The translations under genes were made by a program, and so were the position numbers. Source: Paludibacter propionicigenes WB4 (GTDB taxonomy: Bacteria > Bacteroidota > Bacteroidia > Bacteroidales > Paludibacteraceae). From it: 64,000 bases of DNA. How positions within the stretch are numbered: the stretch's first letter is position 1; every line of letters starts with the position of its first letter. The notes under the pieces were generated by a model that was not told where the DNA came from, did no database searches, and was given only the letters and a program-made list of their open reading frames with translations. The DNA lies in contig NC_014734.1 in assembly GCF_000183135.1 (NCBI RefSeq), forward strand, positions 1,054,001-1,118,000. Reading direction: 5' to 3'. Shown here one piece after another: positions 27,336-36,387 of the stretch.

Positions 27336-28280
27336 ATGTCAGCACCCTCTTCACCTTTTAAAGTATTTTCAGGTACTAACAGCCGTTATCTTGCCGAAAA
27401 AATCTGTCAAAGCCTTGATTGCCCACTCGGGAATATGAAAATTCAACATTTCTCGGATGGTGAATTTTCTGTTTCATACGAAGAATCAATTCGTGGTCAG
27501 TACATTTATCTGGTACAATCCACGTTTCCCAATTCCGATAATCTGATGGAATTGCTCTTAATGATTGATGCTGCCAAACGTGCTTCAGCGTACAAAATCA
27601 TTGCTGTTGTTCCTTATTTTGGTTGGGCACGTCAGGATCGTAAGGACAAACCCCGCGTATCAATTGGAGCAAAACTTATCGCCGACATGCTGGGTGTAGC
27701 CGGTATCGACCGATTAATTACCATGGATTTACATGCCGATCAGATTCAGGGATTTTTCGATATTCCGGTTGATCATCTTTACGCATCTACTATTTTTGTT
27801 CCGTATATCAAGTCGCTGAAATTAAAGAATCTGGTAATAGCTTCGCCCGATGTGGGTGGATCGAAACGTGCCGGTTCGTACTCCAAGTACCTGGGTGTAC
27901 CCATGGTAATTTGCTACAAAACACGCGAAAGAGCCAACGTGGTAGGCGAAATGACCATTATTGGTGAAGTGTATGGCAAAGACGTAATTATTACCGATGA
28001 TATGGTGGATACTGCCGGAACGCTTTGCAAAGCTGCAGATTTAATGATGAGCAAAGGAGCCCGAAGCGTACGTGCCATTGTTTCGCACGGTGTAATGTCC
28101 GGCGAGGCATCGGAAAAAGTTATGCAATCGGCTCTTACAGAAATTGCATTTACCGATTCTATTCCTTTTGAGTTGAGTAACTGTCCGAAGGCTAAGATTC
28201 TTTCTATCTCTAAAATGTTTGCCGACACTATATCCCGCGTTCAGGAAAACAAATCAATCAGCGAACAATACTTATTATAA
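27336..28280 (+). CDS. prs: Ribose-phosphate pyrophosphokinase
   Basis: The product has 314 residues from ATG 27336 (MSAPSS...). It has the expected elements: ARQDRKDKPRVS, HADQIQGFF, DVGGSKRAGSYSKYLG, and the PRPP loop DDMVDTAGTLCKAADLM. It makes PRPP from ribose 5-phosphate and ATP, for purine, pyrimidine, His and Trp synthesis. Length and motifs are complete. A strong terminator follows. Confidence 0.95.
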   Translation: MSAPSSPFKVFSGTNSRYLAEKICQSLDCPLGNMKIQHFSDGEFSVSYEESIRGQYIYLVQSTFPNSDNLMELLLMIDAAKRASAYKIIAVVPYFGWARQDRKDKPRVSIGAKLIADMLGVAGIDRLITMDLHADQIQGFFDIPVDHLYASTIFVPYIKSLKLKNLVIASPDVGGSKRAGSYSKYLGVPMVICYKTRERANVVGEMTIIGEVYGKDVIITDDMVDTAGTLCKAADLMMSKGARSVRAIVSHGVMSGEASEKVMQSALTEIAFTDSIPFELSNCPKAKILSISKMFADTISRVQENKSISEQYLL

Positions 28281-28301
28281 TTTGCTGTATTCAGCAATAT
28301 A

Positions 28302-28345
28302 AAAAAGAAACTCCTGAATCTTTACGATTCAGGAGTTTCTTTTTG
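28302..28345 (+). terminator. Terminator of prs
   Basis: AAAGAAACTCCTGAATC pairs with GATTCAGGAGTTTCTTT around TTTAC. The stem spans 28302-28345. Confidence 0.9.
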
Positions 28346-28426
28346 TATAATCGGCAAAGGTTTGACACAAGCACCAATCTGAATAATTATCGCCTAATTA
28401 TTTATCATCATCTAAAATTCTGTTAC

Positions 28427-28565
28427 GGTGCTCTGCACCTCAATTCCTATGATTGACTGGAATTTTCTACAAATAGTTTGGTGCTCTGCACCTTTGTCAG
28501 GGACAGAGTCCCGAGCTATTTGTAGAAATAAGATTCGGATACATAATTCACAGGTGCAGAGCACC
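28427..28565. repeat. Composite REP-like repeat, copy 2
   Basis: GGTGCTCTGCACC (28427-28439 and 28480-28492) and GGTGCAGAGCACC (28553-28565) flank GGGACAGAGTCCCGAGC and TATTTGTAGA (28500-28528). This is the reverse-strand counterpart of the 9089-9236 element, with the same component order. Confidence 0.75.
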
Positions 28566-28637
28566 GTAATATCCTGATTTTATATTCAAGCCTTTTCCTT
28601 TTATATCAAACTCACATTAATCAAGTGAGAAATTTTC

Positions 28638-30158
28638 TTATCGTTTAGCATTTTTGCGAGCATGACTGTGCTTGCGACCGTAGGAAAAGTAAATCACAAA
28701 ACCAATCAACATCCATATAATCAAACGAAGCCAGGTGTCGCCAGGCAACGAAGCCATTTGAGCAAAACAAACCAGTGCTCCTAATATTGGCACAAACGGA
28801 ACCCACGGAGTTCTGAATCCACGTACAGCATCCGGCTCTGACTTACGCAAAAGAATAATTCCGATAGACACGATTACAAACGCAAGCAAGGTACCGATAG
28901 AAACCATTTCGCCCAGCAGACCGATAGGGAAAAGTCCGGCAAATAAAGCCGCAAAACTACCCGTTACGATAGTGGTGATATGAGGCGTTTTAAATTTCGA
29001 GTGCGTTTTTGCAAAGCTTTTCCACAAAAGCCCATCGGAAGCCATAGTGAAGAATACACGCGACTGACCTAACAACAATACCAGTACCACCGAACTCAAA
29101 CCGGCTATTGCCCCTATTTTTATAATCGGTCGTAACCAAGCCAGACTCGGGCCTGCACTGTTTATTGCCAATGCAATAGGAGCTTCTACATTCAGGTATT
29201 TGTAATTGAGAATTCCGGTTAGCACCAAACTAACGGCAATGTATAAGACTGTACAAATCAGCAGCGAGAAAAGAATACCCCGAGGTACATCGCGCTTAGG
29301 GTTAATGGCTTCCTGCGAAGTGGTAGAAACCGCATCGAAACCCACATAGGCAAAGAATACTACAGCCGCAGCGGTCAACACACCTGACCAACCAAAACGA
29401 CCAGAATCAGCAGCAAGATATTTTGTGAAACCCAAAAATTCAAAGTTCGACCAGTCATAGTTCCGAATATCATGCGTATTAAATGGAACAAATGGATGCC
29501 AGTTACTAACGTTGATATGCGAAATCCCAAACCCGATAAAAAGCAAAATAACGGTCACTTTCACCAAAACAATGATATTATTAAACTTGGCCGACTCTTT
29601 GATACCGATTACTAGTAAAGTAGTCATGATAGCTACAATAAATACGGCCGGAAAGTTGATAAAAGCTCCCGAACTATGCCAACCTGTATGATCGAAGATA
29701 AACGGACTCTGACACATGGAAGGTGGAATGACGATACCTAAATCGGCCAGAAAGCTGGTAACATAACCTGCCCAGCCCACCGCCACGGTAGCCGATCCGA
29801 AAAGATATTCCAGAATAAGATCCCAACCGATAATCCAGGCTACAAACTCACCCATAGTGGCATAACCATAAGTATAGGCGCTGCCCGAAACGGGAATCAT
29901 CGACGAAAACTCGGCATAACACAGCCCTGCCAACAAACACCCAAACGCAGAAATAATAAAAGACAATGCCACAGCAGGTCCGGCATGCAGTGCGGCAGCA
30001 GTACCCGTGAGCACAAATATACCTGCACCGATTACGCACCCTACCCCCAACAAGGTCAGGTTCAGTGCACTTAAATGTCTTTTCAGTGAGTTGTGGTCAC
30101 CATCTGCTTGTAGTTCAAGCTCAGCAAGCGTCTTTCGAATAAATAAGTCTTTAAACAT
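28638..30158 (-). CDS. APC-family amino-acid permease 1
   Basis: The protein has 506 residues with about twelve hydrophobic segments. Signature pieces: NLTLLGVGCVIGAGIFVLTG (the unwound helix-1 loop), GDSAYTYGYATMGE-like SGSAYTYGYATMGEFVAWI, and PKRDVPRGILFSLL. This is the cationic amino-acid/YfnA-like branch of the APC superfamily. The C-terminus ends in a basic YGRKHSHARK tail. It lies upstream (3' side) of a second permease of the same type, so the pair is a tandem duplication. Confidence 0.92.
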   Translation of the reverse strand: MFKDLFIRKTLAELELQADGDHNSLKRHLSALNLTLLGVGCVIGAGIFVLTGTAAALHAGPAVALSFIISAFGCLLAGLCYAEFSSMIPVSGSAYTYGYATMGEFVAWIIGWDLILEYLFGSATVAVGWAGYVTSFLADLGIVIPPSMCQSPFIFDHTGWHSSGAFINFPAVFIVAIMTTLLVIGIKESAKFNNIIVLVKVTVILLFIGFGISHINVSNWHPFVPFNTHDIRNYDWSNFEFLGFTKYLAADSGRFGWSGVLTAAAVVFFAYVGFDAVSTTSQEAINPKRDVPRGILFSLLICTVLYIAVSLVLTGILNYKYLNVEAPIALAINSAGPSLAWLRPIIKIGAIAGLSSVVLVLLLGQSRVFFTMASDGLLWKSFAKTHSKFKTPHITTIVTGSFAALFAGLFPIGLLGEMVSIGTLLAFVIVSIGIILLRKSEPDAVRGFRTPWVPFVPILGALVCFAQMASLPGDTWLRLIIWMLIGFVIYFSYGRKHSHARKNAKR

Positions 30159-30823
30159 AAATATAAATGATTTTTGCAGAAGTCGAAAGTCAATTTGATA
30201 GCGATTGTTCGGTTCTGCTTAATAATTGATTTGTTTTGGCACAAAAATAAGAAAATTAATCCATCCTTTTGCATGAAAATTGAATTTTAGTCGCATTTTA
30301 ATTCAGGTTACGAAAAGCGGAAACAACGCTCTGAAAATATCTGACTGCTAAAGCGAATAACAAATGAATTCATTAAGTTTCTAAAGCTTTGGATTTATGA
30401 CTGATAGTACATTAATATCCGGATTCCTGATAAGGAATCAATGTAAATAGCCGCCGGTAAAACCGGTGGATGAGAACCACAGAAACTGCCGGAACCCTGA
30501 AAGGGTTCAATAAGTGTTTTTTTGAACGCAAATAACGCAAATGGCACAAATCTCCGCAAATGCTTTTTTTTGTAAATACTTTATATTAGCCATTTATACT
30601 TTGTGTTTATTTGCGGTTGTTTTTCTTTTAGGACAAGCTCATATTCACATTTAGCCACTTCATGGCATCTTGCCCTGTCTGAAATTATCCCGTATTCGGG
30701 ATAATGCTATGTGTTCTTAGTCTTATATCTCCGATTTAAAACTACTGTGAACTATGTGACAAAAAAACATATCAACAATAATTATCATTTACCTAACTTA
30801 CTTATACAATCTCCGCCCCGCTA
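30159..30823. other. Intergenic region between the permease genes
   Basis: A 665-bp gap. It holds a short repeat near 30455-30510 (CCGCCGGTAAAACCGGTGG, and CCCTGAAAGGG), which looks like dispersed intergenic repeat sequence, and A/T-rich stretches. No gene was recognised. The promoter of the upstream minus-strand gene is probably near 30160-30250 but no clean motif was seen. Confidence 0.5.
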
Positions 30824-32284
30824 TCATCGATTCCTTTTTCGGGCAACGCTGTGCTTACGGCCGTAACCGAAGTAGATAACAAAACCGATAGCCATCCAGA
30901 TAATAAGCCTCAACCACGTATCGATGGGTAAAGACAACATTTGGATAAAACAAACCAGAGCCCCCAACACGGGTACAAACGGCACCCACGGAGTTTTGAA
31001 AGCGCGGGGAGCGTCGGGTTCTGTTTTACGCAAAATAAGTATGCCGATACACACTATGGCAAATGCCAGCAGCGTGCCGATGGACACCAGTTCGCCCAGC
31101 AAACCGATAGGAAAGATACCCGCCATCAAGGCCGTAAAAAATCCGGTGATGAGCGTGGAGTAATGCGGGGTTTTAAACTTCGAATGCGTTTTGGCAAAAC
31201 ATTTCCAGAGCAATCCGTCGTGAGCCATGGAGAAGAATATGCGGGTTTGTCCGAGCAACGTAACCAGAATGACCGAGCTCAGTCCGGCAATGGTACCGAT
31301 CTTTATAATCGGGCTAAGCCACCGGAGCCCCTGCCCGCCCCTGTCGATAGCCAGCGCAATGGGTGCAGCCACATTCAGCTCTTTGTAATTCACCATGCCG
31401 GTGAGCACAAAGCTTACACCCACATACAAAACGGTGCATACCAGCAACGAAAACAGGATGCTCAACGGCAAATCGCGCTTGGGGTTGATGGCTTCCTGCG
31501 AAGTGGTGGACACGGCATCGAAACCGATATAGGCAAAGAAAATCACCCCCGAACCCGTCAGTATGCCCGACCAACCGTAGTGACCCCACACGCCCGTGTT
31601 CTGAGGGATAAACGGAGTCCAGTTTTCGGGATGAATATGCGACAGCCCGAAACCGATAAAAAGCAACACCACCACAACTTTGATAACCACCGTGATATTA
31701 TTGAAACGCACCGTTTCCTTGATGCCCACCACCAGCAACGCCGTGAGCAGCACCACAATAAAAACGGCCGGGAAATTGATAAATGCGCCTGTGACATGCC
31801 ACCCTGCCTGGTCGTACTCAAAGGGCGACTGCGCCATCGAAGCCGGCAGATAAATACCAAAGTCGGCCAGAAAACTCAGTACATAGCCCGACCATCCCAC
31901 CGCAACGGTAGCCGTGCTAAACAGGTATTCGAGCACCAGATCCCACCCGATAACCCACGCCATAAGTTCGCCCATGGTGGCATAGCTGTAGGTATAAGCG
32001 CTGCCCGACAGCGGAATCATAGCAGCAAACTCGGCATAACACAGCCCCGCCAACAGGCACCCGAAAGCCGATAAGATAAACGAAAAAATAATGGCCGGAC
32101 CGGCATGCATCTGAGCCGCCGTGCCTGTAAGCACAAAAATACCCGCACCAATCACGCTCCCTATGCCCAACAGCGTCAGGTTCATAAGTCCTAGGTGGCG
32201 TTTCAGCCCGTGTTTATTGCTGTTGGCCTCCTCGTCCAGCTGAGCAAGCGTCTTTTTTATAAATAAGTCTTTTATCATCGGCAC
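30824..32284 (-). CDS. APC-family amino-acid permease 2
   Basis: The protein has 486 residues and is paralogous to the other permease throughout (same YTYSYATMGELMAW, NPKRDLPLSILFSLL and KTHSKFKTPHYS blocks). It lacks about 20 residues in the loop before the SGVLT/SGILT helix. Its base composition is visibly more GC-rich than the first copy. Substrate and direction of transport cannot be read from sequence. The first Met (MPMIKDLF) is chosen because MKDLF-like starts fit the family. Confidence 0.92.
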   Translation of the reverse strand: MPMIKDLFIKKTLAQLDEEANSNKHGLKRHLGLMNLTLLGIGSVIGAGIFVLTGTAAQMHAGPAIIFSFILSAFGCLLAGLCYAEFAAMIPLSGSAYTYSYATMGELMAWVIGWDLVLEYLFSTATVAVGWSGYVLSFLADFGIYLPASMAQSPFEYDQAGWHVTGAFINFPAVFIVVLLTALLVVGIKETVRFNNITVVIKVVVVLLFIGFGLSHIHPENWTPFIPQNTGVWGHYGWSGILTGSGVIFFAYIGFDAVSTTSQEAINPKRDLPLSILFSLLVCTVLYVGVSFVLTGMVNYKELNVAAPIALAIDRGGQGLRWLSPIIKIGTIAGLSSVILVTLLGQTRIFFSMAHDGLLWKCFAKTHSKFKTPHYSTLITGFFTALMAGIFPIGLLGELVSIGTLLAFAIVCIGILILRKTEPDAPRAFKTPWVPFVPVLGALVCFIQMLSLPIDTWLRLIIWMAIGFVIYFGYGRKHSVARKRNR

Positions 32285-32400
32285 AGTTTTTTCATTTTGA
32301 AAGCGTATTCAGCCATTCGCTGACATTTTTAAAACAGAAGCTGCAAAAATAGTATTTTATTCTGTATTATCGGGGATGCACTGTACAAAGCAGTAAAATT

Positions 32401-32690
32401 TGGAAATACCCGCTAAATTTTCCGGAACGCTGCTCGAAAGATGGAGAAGACCTCTCGAAAGTTCGGAACGCCGCTAAAATTTTCGGAACGCTGCTCGAAA
32501 GTTGGAGAAGCCCGCTCGAAAGTTCGGAACGTCGCTAAATTTTTCGGAACGCCGCTCGAAAGATGGAGAAGCCTGCTCGAAAATTCGGAACGCCGCTAAA
32601 ATTTTCGGAACGCCGCTCGAAAGATGGAGAAGCCTGCTCGAAAGTTCGGAACGCCGCTAAAATTTTCGGAACGCCGCTCGAAAATTCGGA
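32401..32690 (+). repeat. Nested 61-bp tandem array
   Basis: Four full units of 61 bp start at 32423, 32484, 32545 and 32606, with a partial unit after 32667 and a degenerate piece before 32423. Each unit is itself three ~20-bp sub-repeats: CGGAACGCCGCTCGAAAGAT, then GGAGAAGCCTGCTCGAAAGT, then CGGAACGCCGCTAAAATTTT. Copies differ by a few bases. The array lies about 145 bp upstream of a helical-protein gene and ends before its promoter (32770-32801). Confidence 0.9.
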
Positions 32691-32769
32691 GACGAACTCA
32701 AACTCATCGGAGTGTAAACAGATATCAAAACATCTCAGTAAAAAAATTGGATAAATTATCACAATATTT

Positions 32770-32801
32770 TTTGTTTGTTACAAAACTTATTGTTAGATTT
32801 G
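32770..32801 (+). promoter_or_regulatory. Promoter of the array-associated helical protein
   Basis: TTTG at 32770-32773 and TAGATTTG at 32794-32801, 20 bp apart, match the Bacteroidetes -33/-7 pair. The start codon at 32835 follows at normal distance. Confidence 0.65.
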
Positions 32802-32834
32802 CGTCAATTAATTACCATAAAAAACTTTTTATCC

Positions 32835-33521
32835 ATGAATGATTATCAAAACGCAAAACAAGCTTCTTACAAGTTAATAGTAAAAGAAGCAAAGAATCAT
32901 CCCAATGAAGTGTCGCTTATTCCTTCGTTTTCAACAGGTATCAACCGGTTCGAAACCATCGTCAATCAGATTGATACGGTCAGCACCGAGCAGGCAAAAA
33001 GCATTAAAGGTATCACCGACGGCAAAAACTCCGTGATGGGCTTAGTGGCCGACTATCTGGTAGACGTAGCGGGAGCCATACACTCATACGCCGAAAATAC
33101 CAATAACCTGGCGCTGCAAGACCGGGTGAATTACAAAGAATCGGCTATCAGCAAAATGGCGCAGCCCGACCTCATTAAAGCCGCAGCCATAGTGATAGAA
33201 GAAGCCGACAAACTAGGCCTCGGTGCATTGTCCAACGAAGGAATAACCCCCGTCGAAATGGATGAATTCAGAACTGCCTTCAACCAATTCAAAGAAGTAA
33301 GCTCCGACCCGCGCGAAGCCATTATCGACCGCTCCAACTACACACAGCAGCTGGCCGATTTGTTTGCCGACGCCTCTAAGCTGAAAAAAACTACGCTCGA
33401 CCGACTGGCAACCCAGTTCAAACGCAAAGCGCCTGAGTTTTATGCCAAATACAAAGCCGCATCGATGGTTATTTACCGTCAGGCTGCGAAAAGCAGTACA
33501 GAAGCCACTCCAAAAGCATAG
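32835..33521 (+). CDS. Unknown helical protein behind a tandem array
   Basis: The product has 228 residues from ATG 32835. An earlier Met (32775) would begin upstream of the promoter. It is all helical with conserved-looking blocks DRVNYKESAISKM, RTAFNQFKEVSSDPREAII and QFKRKAPEFYAKYKAASMVIYR. It has no signal peptide and a low-complexity tail (SSTEATPKA). It resembles a Bacteroidetes family of unknown function that, like DUF6261 at 8.0 kb, carries a tandem array directly upstream. The two proteins share helical character and a polar tail, but I cannot establish homology by eye. Confidence 0.6.
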   Translation: MNDYQNAKQASYKLIVKEAKNHPNEVSLIPSFSTGINRFETIVNQIDTVSTEQAKSIKGITDGKNSVMGLVADYLVDVAGAIHSYAENTNNLALQDRVNYKESAISKMAQPDLIKAAAIVIEEADKLGLGALSNEGITPVEMDEFRTAFNQFKEVSSDPREAIIDRSNYTQQLADLFADASKLKKTTLDRLATQFKRKAPEFYAKYKAASMVIYRQAAKSSTEATPKA

Positions 33522-33573
33522 CTAGCACACCCAAGCTCTCTTGTTCACTAACACTATAGTTTTCTTGATGACG

Positions 33574-33617
33574 ATTTCCCCGACAACGTAGCCAAAGTTG
33601 TTGGGGAAATTTATTTT
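33574..33617 (+). terminator. Terminator after the helical-protein gene
   Basis: ATTTCCCCGACAAC (33574-33587) pairs with GTTGTTGGGGAAAT (33597-33610) around GTAGCCAAA, followed by T-rich sequence. Confidence 0.75.
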
Positions 33618-33680
33618 CCGTCCAAAGCGCGGCATATCAAAATAAAGCAAACTTCGTCCTGTTAATTAAAAAATACTTGC

Positions 33681-33688
33681 TATCTTTG
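33681..33688 (+). promoter_or_regulatory. Promoter -7 element upstream of the kinase gene
   Basis: TATCTTTG at 33681-33688. The start codon at 33854 is about 165 bp away, so a long leader is implied. Confidence 0.4.
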
Positions 33689-33853
33689 GGTTTTGAAATA
33701 AGAAGGGATAATCTGCCGATAAGTCAGTTGCGCAAGTTCCCCACCAAATCAGTTATGTGAATCGAAAAACAGAAATAAGCTAATATAGAAATAAGTGTGA
33801 CGGAGTCGTACATACACAAATGTTAGGGGACATTTTAGAAAAAATAAAAAAAA

Positions 33854-34975
33854 ATGAAAAGCAACATAATAGAATTTCTCAGAAAAAAGGATTTTCGATT
33901 TGAAAGTAACATTGGACAAGGTGGAACCGGAAAAACTGTATTATTAAAGGATGAATTGATAAATGAATTATTTGTTTGTAAGAAATACTCACCTTATTAT
34001 AAGTCTGATAAAGAAAAGTATTTTAAAAACTTTGTCGATGAAATAAAAATACTTCACTCATTATTTCATCTAAATTTAGTTAGAGTCTTTAACTATTATT
34101 TATATCCCGAATTGCATACCGGGTATATTTTAATGGAATATATAAAAGGTATACAGATTTCTGATTTCATTAGGAACAATCCAGAGAGAATAAATAGTGT
34201 TTTTACCCAAACAATAGATGGGTTTAGATATCTTGAAGAAAATAAAATATTACACAGAGACATTAGACCCGACAATATTCTAGTTTCTGAAAAAGGTGTT
34301 GTCAAAATAATCGATTTTGGTTTTGGGAAAATAATTGAATTCGATGACAAATTTAACAAAAGTATTTCTTTAAATTGGAGATATTCAACACCTAACGAAT
34401 TTAGCCTTGAAATTTATGATTTTAAAACTGAAGTGTATTTTGTAGGAAAGTTATTTGAAGAAATAATAAAAGAGAATGATATTGAAAATCTTAAATATAC
34501 TCAAATACTAAATAAAATGATAAATCCTAAATACGATGAAAGGATTCATTCATTTTTTGATGTTTCAAGAGAAATTCTATCCGATTGTTCGAACTCAATT
34601 TATTTCACTGATGATGAAAAACAAGTCTATCAGATCTTCGCTGGACGATTAGTGGAGATATTTAGTAAAATATGTGACGATTCTGAATATATTTCAAATC
34701 TTGATACGATAATAATGGAGTTAGAAACAATTTATAGGAACTCAATTTTAGAAGATGAAATTCAAAATCCAACTAGAATTGCAAGTTGCTTTATTAAAGG
34801 TCAATACTATTATAATAAAAACATAAGATTTTATGTAGAGAATTTAGAATCATTTATACGAATGATGAAATCTAGTTCCTTCGACAGAAAGAAGATAATT
34901 TTAAATAACTTATGGCAAAGACTCGACAGAATTAAAAGATATCCAAAGGAATCAAATTCTGATTTGCCTTTCTGA
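33854..34975 (+). CDS. Eukaryotic-like Ser/Thr protein kinase
   Basis: The protein has 373 residues with no membrane helix. Kinase motifs in order: glycine loop IGQGGTGKT, the conserved Lys in VCKKYSP, HRDIRPDNIL (catalytic loop), DFGFGK, and a short activation segment ending in RYSTPNEF. The C-terminal ~130 residues are unrelated to known domains. The HRDIRPDN variant keeps the catalytic Asp and Asn. AT-rich. It starts the cassette-like run of single genes. Confidence 0.9.
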   Translation: MKSNIIEFLRKKDFRFESNIGQGGTGKTVLLKDELINELFVCKKYSPYYKSDKEKYFKNFVDEIKILHSLFHLNLVRVFNYYLYPELHTGYILMEYIKGIQISDFIRNNPERINSVFTQTIDGFRYLEENKILHRDIRPDNILVSEKGVVKIIDFGFGKIIEFDDKFNKSISLNWRYSTPNEFSLEIYDFKTEVYFVGKLFEEIIKENDIENLKYTQILNKMINPKYDERIHSFFDVSREILSDCSNSIYFTDDEKQVYQIFAGRLVEIFSKICDDSEYISNLDTIIMELETIYRNSILEDEIQNPTRIASCFIKGQYYYNKNIRFYVENLESFIRMMKSSSFDRKKIILNNLWQRLDRIKRYPKESNSDLPF

Positions 34976-35080
34976 AAAACAAGAAAAACTAAAGATAGGT
35001 TAATAAACGACCTTCTAACACGGTCTGTCGTTATATATAAGTGTAAAAAAATAAAAACTATGAGTAAAAGCTATCTCTGT

Positions 35081-35103
35081 TCCCGCGCGATTGTATCGCG
35101 TGG
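35081..35103 (+). repeat. REP block, copy 1
   Basis: TCCCGCGCGATTGTATCGCG plus TGG. Imperfect dyad CGCGAT-TGT-ATCGCG. The same 23 bp recurs at 36025 and 39701. Confidence 0.85.
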
Positions 35104-35226
35104 TAAATAGAAATTAAAAACAAAGAGTGGTTAGCAATAATGAACGGTTAGCAAATAGCACGCGGTTGAGCAAGAGTTTGCGTAGGGACAGGTCGAGACC
35201 TGTCCGCCTAAATAAAAATAAATATA

Positions 35227-35264
35227 CAATACAAAGGACAGTTCACGACCTGTCCTTTGTATTG
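35227..35264 (+). repeat. Perfect 15-bp inverted repeat
   Basis: CAATACAAAGGACAG (35227-35241) with CTGTCCTTTGTATTG (35250-35264) and an 8-base loop. It could be a terminator or a small mobile remnant. It lies just before junction block A. Confidence 0.75.
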
Positions 35265-35290
35265 GGTTGGTTCATCGGCGACGTGGTTTG

Positions 35291-35331
35291 GTGAACCGTG
35301 ACGATAAAGAAAAAAAAACGAGAAACTTACT
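35291..35331 (+). repeat. Cassette junction block A
   Basis: GTGAACCGTGACGATAAAGA followed by AAAAAACGAGAAACTTACTTTTGAATAG-like sequence (TACTTTTG near 35328 fits a promoter). Shared core GTGAACCGT recurs with variations at 37441, 38281, 39155, 40796 and 41912. Confidence 0.75.
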
Positions 35332-35376
35332 TTTGAATAGTCTGGTTGCAAACCTAATGAGAAAACAACAAAATTT

Positions 35377-36012
35377 ATGAAACGAGTAATCATTTCAAAC
35401 TTATTTATCCTATTTACAGCTCTTTCTTTTGGTCAGAAACTGACACTCGCACAGAAAGAAAGCGTCCATAAAATAATGACCGATATCGGTAAAGACGACC
35501 AAAAATACAGATGGCAACTAATGTTGGGAGAACTCGACAGCGTAAAACTTGACTCGCTAAAGAAATTGCCTGACCAAGTAAAATTTGCACGGATTAAAAA
35601 AGTAATGAAAAATGAACTTGGTTTTAATAAATCAACAAAAGATTCAATTTTGCATCTTCAAAATGAGATTGACTCTTTGAATAATTTAAAATTCTTATCT
35701 GTAATAAACCAATATGGCTATCCTTCATTCAAAAGAACGGGAAGTACAGTTTCAAGCACATTGATACTTCATCTTGTAAGTGAAACTAATTTCAAACTTT
35801 TAGAATCATTGTTTAAAACAGAACTTTATAAGAAAAACATGCCTGCAGAAGAATTTGCTAAATGGTTCGACAGATGTCAAATAGTAATGAATAAAAAACA
35901 ACTTTATGGCGAATATGACCAACAATATCCTTGTGTCGAAAACATTAAGATTTCGAATACGGAAAGGAAGAAAATAGGACTGAAAAAACTAAAGAATAAC
36001 GATTGTCGATAA
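35377..36012 (+). CDS. DUF6624-like secreted protein
   Basis: The protein has 211 residues with a signal peptide (about 1-19, ending SFG). The section YGYPSFKRTGSTVSS with AKWFDRCQIVMNKKQLYGEYDQQ (in parts) resembles DUF6624, a family of unknown function. It is a single gene in the cassette-like run. Confidence 0.6.
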   Translation: MKRVIISNLFILFTALSFGQKLTLAQKESVHKIMTDIGKDDQKYRWQLMLGELDSVKLDSLKKLPDQVKFARIKKVMKNELGFNKSTKDSILHLQNEIDSLNNLKFLSVINQYGYPSFKRTGSTVSSTLILHLVSETNFKLLESLFKTELYKKNMPAEEFAKWFDRCQIVMNKKQLYGEYDQQYPCVENIKISNTERKKIGLKKLKNNDCR

Positions 36013-36387
36013 GTCTAACTCTGTTCCCGCGCGATTGTATCGCGTGGTTAACGCTGGTCGGTGGGAACCAACGGTCAGCGTAGCTAATTGCAATTCCACC
36101 TTTTTGTACTATGAGGATTTTAAATCCGATAGACAAATTGTTCTATTTTAAAGAACAGATTGCAAATCCTAAGAATACAAAAAGTTGGGATTAAAAGAAA
36201 ATCCCAACAACCAGTCTGAAATATTCTGCAAACAATAAGATAGATATATCCGGAGGGACGGGGGAATATTTGAAACAGAAATAAAATTCGAAACGAGGAA
36301 ACTACTTTGATTTTTTGCAACAAAATGCGGATAAAAACATGCTGCACCCATATTGAAATTTAGATTTACAAACAAACGATATTATTT
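36013..36387. other. Intergenic region with REP block copy 2
   Basis: The 23-bp REP block lies at 36025-36047, 12 bp after the stop codon. An ACGCTG/CAGCGT dyad (36051-36081) follows. Two short minus-strand frames here lack start context and are not credited. Confidence 0.55.
36025..36047 (+). repeat. REP block, copy 2
   Basis: Same 23 bp as copy 1, starting 12 bp after the stop codon of the DUF6624-like gene. Confidence 0.85.

Larger units (their letters stand above)
34976..35376. other. Intergenic region with REP block and hairpins
   Basis: Contains REP block copy 1 (35081-35103), the palindrome GGACAGGTCGAGACCTGTCC near 35189-35208, a 15-bp inverted repeat (35227-35241 with 35250-35264) whose arm starts CAATACAAAGGACAG, and junction block A at 35291. 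AACGACC ... GTCGTT near 35008-35035 forms a further small dyad. No gene was seen. Confidence 0.6.

Noticed and set aside
30941-32074. 377-residue open frame on the + strand opposite the second permease
   Set aside because: It lies wholly antisense to a clear permease gene, is rich in His/Gln/Arg typical of a GC-rich shadow frame, and has no promoter or known domain.
32563-32842. Short frames through the 61-bp array (repeated KPARKFGTPLKF)
   Set aside because: The unit is 61 bp, so the frame shifts between units, and two frames show the same peptide only by repeat geometry.
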